Shown piece by piece: positions 36,353 to 48,278 of a stretch of DNA of 64,000 nucleotides (position 1 is its first letter; every line of letters begins with the position of its first letter). The stretch covers positions 1-64,000 of the forward strand of contig JABYQS010000006.1 in the NCBI GenBank assembly GCA_022592435.1, given 5' to 3'. The position numbers were made by a program, and so were the translations under genes. Origin of the DNA: Cerioporus squamosus (taxonomy: Eukaryota > Basidiomycota > Agaricomycetes > Polyporales > Polyporaceae). A model generated the notes under the pieces. The model saw only the letters and a list, made by a program, of their open reading frames with translations. It was not told the DNA's origin and made no database searches.

Positions 36353-37473
36353 TCAGTTGGCCTTGTCCTCCTTGTCCTTCTTCGCCTTCTCGTCGGCCTC
36401 GAGACGCATCTTCTTGAGCTTCGTGTTGAAGTAGGTCTGATGAGACATGTCAGCGTGCGACGTCCACGGCAGCCTGTGCGTATGTATGACGAATGCACTC
36501 ACCCCAGTGAGGAACTGCATGAAGTTGAAGAATGGGACCCACATCTCCGCCGGCAGGAACTGCTGCGCGAAGACGGTGTACAACGGGGAGGTCATCCATG
36601 TGATCTGCGACGCGCCGGGGAGCAATTCAGCCAGAGAGCTCGAGCTACATAATAAGTGAGATGAACGGCTTCGCCGAACGCACCCGCAGGACCTTCCCAA
36701 ACCCAGCCTTGACGGTCTTCTTGACTTCGTCGAACGTCTTTGCGCCATTGATGACCGCCATCGCCGCGAGGTACACTAATAATGGCACATCCACCACGTC
36801 AGCCCTCCCTCCTCTCTCCCAAGCCTCCCCCTACGCCGAACGGAAAAGGGAACTCACCGACGATCTGGATGGGCGCAACGACGAGCTGGCTCGCGAGCAG
36901 CATGCCGAGGCGCGCCTGCAGGCCCGTCCTGCCCGCGAAGACGCGCTGGAGCGCGTTCACGAGCGTGTGCGAGACGGGCGCGGAGACGAACGCGCCGTAC
37001 GCGGCCATCTTGAACGCTTGCCCGACACCTGCGCGCGCGCGAGGGCGTGCACGAGCAGCGGCGCGTCTTTGGCGACGCGCGGCGGGGGCGTGCCTGCGAG
37101 GTGCGAGGCGAGGATATCTTGGAAGAACTGGAGGAAGGCTGTGGGCCGCGAGGTGGGTTATGGCGGACGTTGAGATGTACGGTTGGTTGTGGGTCGGAAC
37201 CGTCATTCGCGAGTGGGAGACGTCACCATGTCATCGGTGGGGTGGCGATCGTTTGGGCATACAAGAGGACAAAGAAACCAGTCAGCGAGGACCGTTTATG
37301 AATGCGGAGGTAACGGAGGTAGAGCACGCAGGGTGCGGGGAAGAGCGACGGCTCGTGGGTACGTGCAAGCGCATACCTGTCGTGACGGCCTTCGTCCGGA
37401 GCGGGTTCGTGGAGAGGTTGCGGAGGTACGCCGCGAGGAGCGGGTTCATCTGCTTGGGTGCCGCTGCGCTCAT
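36353..37473 (-). CDS. Mpv17/PMP22 family membrane protein
   Basis: The ATG at 37473 gives MSAAAPKQMNPLLAAYLRNL, then KAVTTG. A first intron of over 200 nt follows, then FLQFFQDILASHLAGTPPPR. The family region continues with GVGQAFKMAAYGAFVSAPVS, ALQRVFAGRTGLQARLGMLL, then VYLAAMAVINGAKTFDEV and ITWMTSPLYTVFAQQFLPAE with MWVPFFNFMQFLTG, matching the W-x-P-x-x-N signature of Mpv17/PMP22. A Lys-rich tail ends at the stop 36353-36355. These four-helix proteins sit in peroxisomal or inner mitochondrial membranes and may form channels. The paralog (Sym1, Pmp22 or other) is not settled. Its 3' end faces the TRS85 stop 165 bp away. Confidence 0.82.
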
Positions 37474-37886
37474 GGCTGCTGGTCGTCGGGGAGGGCGCAG
37501 GGAGGAGGCGGGCGAGGAGGGGAGGAGGGAAGGTCGCCGGGTGAGCCCCTGCTATGCTTATTAGGAGGCAACAGGAAGGCCATAAACTCAGACCGCCCGT
37601 CAGATTCGCGTCTCGATCAGGTCACCTCCGGTTATTCGGGTTTTGCGTTACCCCGCATTCCTGCCACCCCGCGCTCTCCTGAGCGCAGTACGGGGCATGG
37701 GGTCGCACTATGTCCATGCCACTGCAGACTAGTCGTGTAGATGCCTGCAGAGCAATGTATAACAGCATTGATAGGAACGTAATGTAACAATAAACATGGG
37801 TAACGGGCGTAAGCGCAACTCTAGCAACCAGAATCCAGAACGAAAGCGAATCTTATTGACCCTTGACCCTACAAATATCCATCTCG
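37474..37886. other. Intergenic between two minus-strand genes
   Basis: 413 bp. The right half could carry the YHM2 3' UTR. No gene seen. Confidence 0.35.
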
Positions 37887-39218
37887 TCAGCTCGAGTGCC
37901 CCGCAGGGATAGAAGAGGGAGCGCACCATAGTTTGACGTAGTCCGCGAACGAGACCATGCACACCGTCTGCCAGATGCCAAGACCTATCCGGGGGGTGAC
38001 ACCGCGGTAGAGACCCTTGATGCCGTTCTCCTTGTAGATGTACGAGAGCGTGTTGAGGATCGTCTTCTTCTCCCCGCGCTCAGCCCCCTTGGCCATGGAC
38101 TGCATCTCAACCCGGACAACCTCGATGGGCTGGTTCCAGGTCGCGAGCGCACCGCCGATCGTCGAGGAGAGGATCTTCTCGAATGGCGTGAGCTTCTCGT
38201 TCTCGCCCTTGCCCTTCCATGACCGGATGCTGCTCTCCGCTAACCGCGCGAAGCCCATGCTGTCATCGCCGACCTCAGTGAGTCGCCTTGGCTCAGGTTG
38301 GGGACAGGGCGAGTGTCACTCACCGGGAACCCCAGTTCGTACATTGCCGGACGGCGACGGCGTTCACACCCTTGTTGATACCAGCGATACCCTCTCGACG
38401 GTAGATGTCAGCGAAGACAGCCCATGTCGATGGGGGCTTGATGCCAGACGCCGCCTGCTTATGCCGGGTAATCTCCGCCGTCTTCATACATGTGCAGAAA
38501 CCTGCGCGCGTCGATGAGTACCTTGCGCGGTATGGAGAGATGTCCTACTCACCCATAGTAGCATACGCCTGGGCAATACCGCCTCCCATACCACCGAGCA
38601 GACCGGCGGCTGCGGGATTGACACCCCATGCGGTCGTAGCAGACTCGATCTCGGAAGCGGTGAAGAGGAGGACGGCGCCCTTTGTTGATGCCTCAATCCA
38701 TGCCTGAACACGGCGTAAGCGGAGGACTGAGGAGGTACGCGCCGTACATACCCATGGAATGAGACCCTGGTAGAACCCTGCGATACCACCGCGACTCCAG
38801 ACGGTCTTCATGGCCTGCAGCATGGTCTGTTGGCGGTTCGCAGCCATCTGCGTCTTGAGAACCTCAAGCGGCTGTCCCAGAGTCGTGACCTGTATCTCCA
38901 GAGTGAGCTAACTTGTCCCGGGGACGTCGGGTGACATGTCGACTCGCCTCCTGCGGGGATGCTTTCAGTAACGCCGCCAGTGTGATGATACCGCAGTGCA
39001 CTCACGAACTACACAGTCGAATGACGATCCATTACGCGTCGTTCAGCATCCTAGGTGCATCCACAGTTGTAAGAAGGCATACCATGTTCATGATGCCACC
39101 TAGAAGACAAGGTCGGTATTCACGTGCGCCAGCTCATACGCGTCGACGCGTAGCACTCACCGACGGCAATGTTGGACCAGTTTACGCCCTTCTGGCCGGG
39201 TTCCTTCGTGATAGCCAT
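37887..39218 (-). CDS. YHM2: Mitochondrial carrier YHM2 (citrate/2-oxoglutarate)
   Basis: YHM2 exchanges citrate for 2-oxoglutarate across the inner membrane and also binds mitochondrial DNA. The ATG at 39218 gives [20 protein letters not shown]. Later exons give [20 protein letters not shown] (a P-x-E/D-x-x-K/R carrier signature), [20 protein letters not shown] and [37 protein letters not shown] is the YHM2-specific replacement of the second signature. [20 protein letters not shown] and [20 protein letters not shown] follow. The last residues ([19 protein letters not shown] at 37887-37889) are less certain because a donor-like GTGCGC lies there. Six membrane helices are expected from three carrier repeats. 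Confidence 0.9.
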
Positions 39219-40310
39219 GGCGAAGCGTGTGCGGGGATCGTGCGGGGACGAGGGGGAGCGCGAGGGCGGGGAGAGAGAAGAGGAGACGGGGAGGGGAGCT
39301 GGCGAGGGCGAGACGGGCTGCCCCAAATAATCGGCGGTAGCGGCGGCTAAGATGCGTGTTTGGCCGGTGCAAACACGGTCCTCCGCGCCATTTCACGGGG
39401 ATCCGTCTCGCACGACGCACAGACATGGTACGACCCACCCCAGGTACGACTGTCTCGACGTCCTCTGCGCGCCATACGCACAGACAGCGGACGGAGAGCC
39501 AGCCACTTCCCCCGCACGCAGCCCAAGATCCTGCTCCTTTCCGCCGGTTCCGTCGAACGCCCAGCGGTTAGACGCGGACTCGTGCCCGTTAACCTCACTC
39601 CCCCATCTCTCGGCTGCGAATGCTGCCAGTGCTTAGCCCGTGGCCCATGGACGACAGCTGAAACAGCCCAGCGGTGCGCCCTGGCTGCGCTCACAATTTT
39701 ATGATATGCTGGTACGCTAGCCCGACTGTCAACCACGACCGAAACAGACATGTTAATCGCATGTTCTCACCACAGGTCGACGCCGCCGCTGCTCCTCGCT
39801 GCTCGCTGCAGCGACCTCCTGCAATCCGAGACTATCTCCTCGGGTCTCGCAGAGGATCGCAGGGCGCGGTGTGAACACGCAGTGGACCGAGCGCGCCTCT
39901 CGTCCGTTCCTCAACTCCCCTGCCGCATATGGTAAGCGGCGGGATGCAGCTCATATCCCAACGGTTAGCCGAGGTGGCTGGCTCGAGAGAATGTCCATCG
40001 AAACCGGACTGCATGTTCAATGTCGTAACAAGCCTCCCTCTTGCCGCAGACCACGTTTCCCAACCCCCCCGGCCTTTCAGTATAAAGTCACCACCGAGGC
40101 TTCGTCCCGAGTCCTCCAGGCCGTTCCGCCCTCGCTTTGCGCTCTCGACAGTTATAGGTCACGGTGAGGCCTCTATAAACGTCGACTCCAGCTCGTTGTT
40201 GAGGCTGACACTTGATCTCATAGCCCCTCGGCCAACGCCCTCGTCACGTCCGCTCGTCTACTGTGCTGTGCTGATACCTGGTTCTGTGTGCTCGCCAAGC
40301 TCTTTCATCC
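39219..40310. other. Divergent promoter region, YHM2 / F-box gene
   Basis: About 1.1 kb between two starts. Long open frames on both strands look like by-products of GC-rich sequence; none shows a domain or splice logic. CT-rich DNA before 40311 fits a promoter. Confidence 0.4.
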
Positions 40311-41548
40311 ATGTCGTCTGTTCCCTTCGAGCTCTCCGACTACATCATCGACTTCCTCCATGCCGATCCGAAGGCACTCGGGGCCTGTGCCCTCACCTGT
40401 CGTGCATGGGCACCCGCAGCGCGTTTCCACCAATTCTACAGCGTCGTTCTCCAGAACCGCGACTACATCACGCCCTTCCAGCGGCTCCTGCACACCTCCC
40501 CTCACGTCGGCTGGTACGTCCGCCAGCTGACCGTCGCCAAGTTCGTCGACATCGCAAAGGCGGCCCCGGCAGCCGCCCCGCAACTCCCCACCGCCGTCGA
40601 GCTCGCCCTCCCGCAGATCTTCATGCACATCCCCGCCCTGCGCACGCTCTCGCTCTCGCACGTCGACCTGAAGTGCATCCCGGACCTCACCGGGCTGCGG
40701 CACCCCTCCGTGTCCGCGCTCTCGCTCTCGTACTGCCAGTTCGCCGAGTTCGCGGACATCCCCGCCCTCGTGTCGTGCTTCCCGCACCTCGCGGACCTCG
40801 CGCTCGCCGGCCTGACGTGGAGAGAGGAGACGCGCCCGTGCGCGCTCACGCCCCTTCCGATGCCCCGGAACCTTGATCTCGGCCGCGACATGGACTCGGA
40901 GCGCCTCTTCGCCTGGTTCGAGGCGGCGGGCTTCCACACCTCGGTCGTCCGCCTCACCGCGCGCTGCGCGTCGGACCGCGATGCCTCCCTCGTCGGCCCG
41001 TTCATCAAACTGGCCGGGGGCTCGCTGCAGGAGCTCGACCTCGACTGGAGCATGACCGGGGACAAGAGTGAGTCCCAGCGTCTTCTGCACTCCACCCTCG
41101 GGGCCTGAGTTATGTTCTATGTTTGAACATTTGACTGAACCTTCGCTCTGCTCCTTGCACAGCCATCATCCTGCCCGAGAGCGTGTCCCTGGGCCACTGC
41201 ACGGCGCTGGACAAGCTCAGGCTCCGCTTCCCCGTGCACTACAGCACGAGCGTGCCGTGGGTCACGTCGCTCCTCGCCACGCTCGACGCCGCCGCGGTGC
41301 GCTCGATCTCGTGCGACATCCGCCTGCTCGGCCACATCGACTCCCTCGACTGGGACGGGCTCGCGACGCTGCTGTCGTCCGAGGGCTACCGGAGCCTGAA
41401 GAAGCTCCGCTTCGCGGTCAACCTCTGGCCCGGGGTGCACAGGGACTTCAAGGAGGTCGACGGACAGATTCGCGGACGTCTCTCGTCCTTCGATAAGAAG
41501 GGTTTGATACATGTTGCCGATGCTAAGGCTGAGAGGATCCAGGCTTGA
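40311..41548 (+). CDS. F-box protein
   Basis: The ATG at 40311 gives MSSVPFELSDYIIDFLHADP, an F-box opening (PxELxxxIxDFL), continuing ALGACALTCRAWAPAARFHQ with the usual LTCRxW. One intron (GTGAGT near 41067 to TTGCACAG near 41161) joins to IILPESVSLGHCTALDKLRL. The rest, about 330 residues, has leucine-rich spacing (IPALRTLSLSHVDLKCIPDL; HPSVSALSLSYCQFAEF) that suggests a degenerate LRR surface for substrate binding. The stop is at 41546-41548. Such proteins belong to a family much expanded in Agaricomycetes and act in SCF ubiquitin ligases; the target is unknown. Confidence 0.83.
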
Positions 41549-42220
41549 TGATTGTCTTTGCTTGCTGTCGTCGTATCGTCGTATAATCTGCTACACATCT
41601 ACTGTACATAATCCGCGATCGTTTGCACTCTGCTCTTGCACTTAGACACCACGTACCATATTCCCTCCCTCAATCAACCCTTAATGGCTGTTTTAGGTCT
41701 TCCTTTGGTCTCAATGCACGCGTGTCTCTCCGTACGGTATACCACAACAACATCGTCTCTCGCCGACCTCAGAGCTTGATTACGCAACAACGACAGTACA
41801 GTGTAGACTAGCAAGATATCCGTAGCAGGCATGGGTGGATGGGATGATAGCAGCGGAGCGGGTATAGTGCAACGGGGTAACATAGGGAGGGGTGAGAGAG
41901 ATCGAAAGAGAGGACCAGCGACTGGTAATCACGTCGCATTGGTATGTGAGAGGGAGTGCGAAGAGAACGAGACTATGTGAGTACCATTACGCTGTGTTGT
42001 GTGTTCGAGGTGCTTAAGGCGTGCTGTACAGTGAGCGTCCGTGCAACGAGGCGAAGTTGTTGTGTTGTAACCGAGAGAGGGGGGATGGAGGGATGGGGGT
42101 GCCTGACGGCATCCGAGAGGCGACGGCGACGAAGGTTTGAGGACGGCAGGAGGTGGAGTAGGAGGGGTCCGGGACGTGCGGGATCCATGCGGGGTCCACG
42201 AGGCGAGCGATGCCGCGCCG
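41549..42220. other. Intergenic between convergent genes
   Basis: 672 bp, AT-richer, with purine-rich GAGAGA-type runs. It must hold the 3' ends of two genes. No gene seen. Confidence 0.4.
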
Positions 42221-45200
42221 CTATGCATCCTTGGCCTTGAGTTGCTCCTGGAGGTGTTCGATGTCTTCCTTCATCCTGTTATTAAAACCGCATTGCGGAG
42301 GGAAGGAGCGTGCATGAGCATTAAGTTATCGCGGGTGCGGTTATAAGATAAGGAAGAGCAGGAGAAGAAATGAGGTGCGAATGAGCGATGTAAGGAGCGT
42401 GAAGTCCGTGTTGAGTGAGTGAGTGGTATGTGTGTATGTGCAGGGTATAAGTACGAATGGAGCAAGGAAAGCGAGGATACAGCATATAATAGCGAAAGCA
42501 ATAAAGTAGGCAATAGGGTGGAAGATATCATAGTCAAAAGATTCCGTAAATCACGGCCAGCGCGAAGACGGCACCAACAAAGCTCTTGATACCAAAGACT
42601 TTCACGTACCGTGTAAGCTGATCTTGGCTCTCTTCCTGGTCTTGCTCGAGGTACTGGATCTCCATAGCCTTGCGGGCAACCTCTTGCTGCAACTCGTCCG
42701 CCTTCGCTATATGGATATCGAGCTCCTCGCGGAGGGCGCGCATTGCACGCTCGTGCTCCGCCTGGATGTCGTGCATCTTCGCGTTGTGCGCCTCGTGCAG
42801 TCGCTGAAGCTCATCGCGCGAGATACTGGCCGTCCGATGGTGCGCAGCGCCGTTCGTCTTCTGCGGCGTGGCTGGCTCCGCAATGGCAGCGGCCTTCACA
42901 GTCGCAAGCTCGCCCTCGAGGTCGGACAGCCTCGTCAGAAGCTGCGTCTTCTCCGCGGAGAGGGCCGCGATCTCCTCCTGGTGAACAGTGCGAAGCTTCG
43001 TGACCTCTTCCGCGCGTCCCTTGGCCGCCTCCTCCAGCTCCTTCACATGGTTATCAGCCATCTCTCCGAGCGAGCCCTTGGTCGCCTGGAACATCTCGTT
43101 GAGGGCAGAGTGGTCTTCTCGGAGGTTCGAGAGATCCCGGTTCAGCTGCGCAATGACCTCGTCCTTGTCAGACTTGTCCAAGGACGCCACCAACTGACGG
43201 GCCTGCTCGAGCTGAGCCTTGACGGAGTCGAGCTCTTGAGTGACAGCGGTGACACTGGCCTTCGCCTTCGCGAGGTCCTCCTGCGTAGCGCTGAGCTCGA
43301 GAGTCTGATTCGCGAGCTTCTTCTCGAGGGCCTTGACTTCACTCTCAAGGAGCGCCTGGTGCTCCGACTTGAGCTCCTCAATGGTGTTCTGATGCGCGGC
43401 GCGGAGCTGCTCGATGGCAGCCTGAGATTCAGCACGAAGCTTCTGCAGATCCTGGCCGTGTAGCTCGCCGGCCTCGTTCTATGAATGCCTGTGAGTTCTG
43501 AGCTGACGGCTAAACTCAGCCGTATTAGCATACCTTGGCTTTCTCGAATGCTTCCCGGAGCAGTTGATCATGCTCAGCCTTGACCGCGTCGACCTTCGCG
43601 TTGTACTTGGACTCTTGGCTCTGCACTCAGGTGAGTAACAAGCACATGATACCAATGGAGGCAACGACCTACCTCAAGCTCGGCTGTAATCCTGGCAATC
43701 TCCTCAGACAGCTTTGCCTCCACTTCTTGACGAAGCTTCTCTGCGGCTTCCAATTTGCTGAGGTGCTCTTCGGCAGCAGCCGTGCTTCCGCCTTCGCCTG
43801 CTCGTTGGCTGCGATAGCTTCGGTAAGCTCAGCCTGCAGCGCAGCGAGCTTCTCCTGCAGCTCCGCATGCTCGGCGGCGGCTTTGTCGAGCTGCTCCTGA
43901 TGAGCCTTCGAAGTCTCCTCAGACTTGGCCGTGTACTCCGCCTCCTTCGCCTGCGCGTCCTCAAGGGCCTTCTGCACTGCGGCGGCAGACGCGGCAAGCT
44001 CCTCCTCGAGGGACTTCAGACGAGCAAGTGCCTTAGAGTGCTCATCGCCGGAGCTCTCTTGGTCTTCCTTGAGCTCCAAGATCTCGATCTCAAGCTCGGA
44101 CACCTTGTTCGCCTTCTCCTCGTTCTCAGTCTTCAGCTGGTCGACCTGAGAGGTGAGTGCGTCTACGGAGGAAGCTTTCTCTTCGAGTTCCTTGATCTTG
44201 GCCTCGGCTGCGGCGAGAGCCTCGTTCTGGGCAGTCTTGAGAGCCTCCGTCTCCGCCTTGATTGTCTCGAAGTCGGCCTGAGCCTTCAGAAGAGCGGCGT
44301 GCTCAGCTTCGGCAGCGGCAGAAGCAGAAGCAGAGGTCTCGTCAGAAGACGCACGAAGTGCTGCGAGGTTGTCTTTGGCTTGTTGCACCTCGGCTTGGAG
44401 CGCCTCGAGCTGCGCAGTGAGGGCAGCGACGCGTTCAGCCTGAGCTGCATTCGCAGCCTTGGATTCCTCCAGCTACAGGCAGAATTAGTGCGAGCATCTG
44501 AGGCAGAGAAGCTTAGTGCATACCTCAGCATGGACGATCTCGAGTTTGGAAGACTCATCCGACTGGCCGGCTTGCAGCTTCTCCAACGTCTCCCGAATTG
44601 CCGCGAGCTCCTCCTCAGCCTTAGCCTTCGCTTGCGCTAGCTCATCCAAAGCAGCCGCCTTCGCCTCCACCTCTGCCTGCGCAGTCTGCAGCGAAGACTT
44701 GAGGGTCTCGATCTCGCTCTCGAGCGCGGAAATCGCCTCCGTCTTGGACCTGATGACATTGTTCGCTTCGTCCAGCTAGAACGGCACTGAGTATGCCGTC
44801 TACCGACAAGCCAGCATATCACATACCTTGCCTTGCAACTCCGTGATGGCCTTGTTGTCATCTCGGACCTCCTTGATGGACGAGATTGACTGGGCACCAG
44901 GCGTCCGCCCTTTGACGGACGCCGTACTCGGCGGCCTGGCAGTAGCGGCGGCGGCAGGCTTCGACCCGGACACGGTCCGCTTTACGCCCTCCGACACTGA
45001 AGCACGAGGCTTCGCCGTCGTGGAAGACCTCAGAGCGGACGCACCAGCCTCGGGGGAGGCAACTGAAGCGCGAGGGGCTGGCCTGGAAACGCTGGCCCTC
45101 GAAGCCGGTGTCGGTGGCTTCGCCGCAGAGGTCGGTGCCTTGGCAGCAGTGGCCGAGGCCCCGACCTTGGCCCCTGGCGCAAGAGACTGGCGACGCGTAG

Positions 45201-45906
45201 CGGTACCGGGTACAGGAGGGGGAGGCATAGCTCTCGATGCAGCAGAAGCAGAGGATGTCGGCTTAGACGCAGCAGTGGTTGGTTTGGTGGTGGAGGCACC
45301 GGTCGCTTTCTTGAGAGCGTTAGTGGCAGACAGAGTCTTCCCGGGAGCCGCAGTACCCGTGGCTTTGGTCGCCGTTGGTGCGGCCTTGACGGTGCCAGAC
45401 CCAAACGTGCCCGAGTTGAGGATCTACGCGGCGCGGCGTAGACAGCATTGAGCACGCGTACGCGTCACAGAGGCCTTGCCTGACCGGAACACAAGTGACA
45501 CGTACCTTCTTCACGAGCGGGGTCGGCGGGCCTCCCGCACTCTTGCCTGTAGGAGGCTTGACGGAGATAGAGGACTTCGCCGTTATCTTCTTCGCTGGTG
45601 AGGTCGGAGGGGAGGCAGTATCCTTCGCGTCCTCCTTGGGCATGTCTTCGGCGGGAGCAGCGGTCTCTTCCTCCACGCCGTTCTCTGCCGGCTTTTCCTC
45701 CAGACCATCCTCCGCGTGCTTATCCTCCTCGACAGACGCGGCAGACTCGGCTTCGGTGTGCTCTGGCTCAGAGGATGCTTCTACCACGTCAGTCGCCTCA
45801 TGTTCTCCATCCGTCTCTGGGTGGGCGTCCACGGGGCCAGATGCTTCCGATTGGACGTCCTCCTCCTGAAAGCGGGAGGCGGCGCCTGAGCTTCGACTTC
45901 AGCCAT
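42221..45906 (-). CDS. Long coiled-coil protein, basic/Ala-Pro-rich head; two possible C-termini; two frame breaks
   Basis: The ATG at 45906 gives MAEVEAQAPPPAF. The frame then has to shift near 45866-45872 to reach QEEDVQSEASGP and a Glu-rich acidic stretch. After an intron (about 45427-45505) comes a basic Ala/Ser/Thr/Pro segment (VSGSKPAAAATARPPSTASV), of the type that binds microtubules or nucleic acid. From about 44850 on it is coiled coil for over 600 residues (LESEIETLKSSLQTAQAEVE; LEAAEKLRQEVEAKLSEEIA; LSNLREDHSALNEMFQATKG). Another one-base break falls at 43772-43788. The last exon is either 42221-42275 (MKEDIEHLQEQLKAKDA-stop) or, by reading through the donor at 42609, a hydrophobic tail ending at a stop at 42534-42536. 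No family name is certain. Confidence 0.78.
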
Positions 45907-46218
45907 TAGAGAGGTACCAGTAAGAGTAGAAGACTGTGCAGAAAGCACAGCGAGCAGGTGGGATCACCACAGGTGAGAGTTTGTGATAGAGGCCGGATCC
46001 GACCAAGTGGACAATAGCGCGGGCGCTTAGGCCGGAGCGCGTCGCTGCCGCGAATCTTTCCAACTCCGAGGTCGAACCACATATTGAGTAACCCAATACT
46101 AACCAGTCGTTTTCTCTACCTCTAAGCCTCTATACACGACCAGTATCTGTAGTATACATAACCAACCATGCCTTCTTCTCTACTCAGATATGCGATTTGT
46201 TGCCGACACCAAGCTCTA

Positions 46219-47421
46219 CTACGGGAGAGGCTTCGCATATAAGTTGAGGCCGTTCAGTGCGGGCTCGGCGAGGCTGTTGTGATTGTAAGATAGAATTGCA
46301 ACCTGCATGCAGAAGGTGAGCTTCCGCGAAACGGATGTAAGGGAGTTGAGTCGGCGTCGGTCCTCAGCGCCACCGGACTGTAGCCAACCCGATGGCGCCG
46401 AGAACATGCGTTGTGTTGCATAGAAAACATCGCCAAATGACATCTTGGTGGGTTGAACTAAGACCTACCCCAGCTGGCTGCACATTGAAGTGCGTTCCTA
46501 TGACGGAGCCTCGGTGAGCCTACGTCATGGTTATAGGATGGAAACGACTTACCGAGGCAGAGGTCGAAGCCAATCCATCGCGAGATGAAGCAACGGTTGA
46601 AGTGTCCGTGTGCGACGATGACTACGTCACGAGAGCCCTTGCCCTCTTCCTTCCAGAGGCGGTGATGCTCGCGGACCTGCACTTCTGATTGAGATAGTGG
46701 TGTAAATGAATGACTGTTATCGAACCTTGGCGATAACACTGTCAACGCGGTTGCACATCTCTTCCACGCCCTCACCACCAGGGCAGCTTATGATGCCATT
46801 CAGACCTGTCAGACTCGCAGCAACGTATACATCGGACTCACCCATCTCTCCAGATGACCCAGTTGGGATTCCTCTGCTTGATCTCGGAAGGCAGAAGACC
46901 CTCGTATTCTCCATAATCCCACTCCCTCACTTCTTCTGTGATGACATGATGCGGCTGCTCCGGCAGATGATCAAACAAGAGGTGAAAGGTTCTGTGAGCG
47001 CGGATTCTAGGCGAAACGAGGACCGTGCAGATGTTCTTGGGATCAATGATCCCTGGCATTCTGCGTTAAGCATATCTCCGGTACGCACGAAGACAAGATA
47101 CTCACTGCCTTCGCCCACCAGGATTCTAGCCTGTTCAGCAGCCTCCTTTTCCCCGTCGGCTGTCAGGGGGATGTCCGTCCGACCGGTCTGTTATGCCACT
47201 CGTTAGGCTTGTGTATCTCTAACAGGGTGGAGCTCAACATACATGGCGGCTGTTGGAAACAAGACATCAGCATGAGACGTGTATTGTCGGGCGCAGATCT
47301 ACTGACCCGCTGATTGACCACTCGGTTTGACCTAGACGTGCCGTCAGAGTGCGTCACAACAACCTTCAGATCAGGTCGCACCATGACGGATCAGAAAAAG
47401 GCGAGGCATAGGACGCGACAT
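46219..47421 (-). CDS. SHB17: Histidine-phosphatase family enzyme, sedoheptulose-1,7-bisphosphatase type
   Basis: The model enzyme, yeast Shb17, hydrolyses sedoheptulose-1,7-bisphosphate in riboneogenesis. Exons: 47382-47421 ([13 protein letters not shown]), 47307-47331 (GQTEWSIS), a 7-nt microexon 47243-47249, then from 47187 leftwards. Joined they read [20 protein letters not shown], holding the catalytic His in [43 protein letters not shown] and the second His motif [19 protein letters not shown] follow, and the end is [27 protein letters not shown] (46219-46221). [14 protein letters not shown] matches the yeast end GVLSYAHHNIDEPAL in recalled form. Substrate is inferred from this similarity only. 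It is divergent from RAC1. Confidence 0.85.
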
Positions 47422-48278
47422 GGTAAACGATTGCAAGACGGTGGTGGTCTGGAGTCAAGGACAGACGGAGGACGAGGAGTACTCGGTGCTCTTGTAGAGA
47501 GACAGATTGATGTCATCGTGTACGAGCGGCGTGTGTGCGAATAAGGCAAGCTGTATAGGACCGAATACTAAGTGCGCAAGGTGGCCGTCGCAGACCGTTC
47601 AACCTATCACGATAACGCGCCCGGACTACCGGGCCTTCGTCGAGGACTGAGCAATGCATGGAACAGCTCGTCCGACGGCGCAAAAGCTCGCGGCACAGTC
47701 AGATGTTCTTCGGCGTACAGAACTATCGCTTTGCGAATATTCCATCAGGAGGACTGCCCGGGGCCCGATCGAAAGGAGCTCTCCCTGGGCTTATGGGCTT
47801 TTGTGCACATTTGGGAAGACGAGCAGTCCTCGCTGGCCATACCAAGCCCTCCCAACTGCTCGGCGCAGTGTCAGAGCAATTTTGTGGTGGAGAGAAGGGC
47901 GAAAGATGGGCCAAGAGGAGGGAGCGACGTGAGAAAGCGGGGATGATGATTTCGGATATGGTCACTTTGGCGTAGGACCAACATCGTCAAGGCCATCAGT
48001 ACAGCCTAGCACAATCTTACCTCCATTCCTCTTCCTCCCTCCTCGCCTCTCTCCTACAGCACATTTACGCCTTGTCTTCTTCCTCTCTTGTATCTATCCA
48101 GGTGAATCAATCTCTTGCTCCTATAATGCCCCGCACCTATCTCATCCGACCGTTGCCATACTGCGTTGTCACTTGACGCGTATCCGCCCGTCCCTCGCAT
48201 CCCTGCTCTACCCTCCATCCTCAAGATATCCTACCACTGCGAGACGAGAGACTGTTAGACGACCCCTGATCACACAGA
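47422..48278. other. Divergent promoter region, SHB17 / RAC1
   Basis: 857 bp. The right third is C/T-rich (TCTTCCTCTCTTG and similar), typical of a 5' leader in fungi. Short open frames here show no conserved motif. Confidence 0.4.

Noticed and set aside
36782..37564. A 260-codon plus-strand reading frame
   Set aside because: It is antisense to the Mpv17/PMP22 gene, Arg/Gly-rich, with no domain.
42624..43463. A 279-codon plus-strand reading frame
   Set aside because: It is the antisense of the coiled-coil exon; Leu-rich output is the expected shadow of Gln/Glu/Lys-rich codons.
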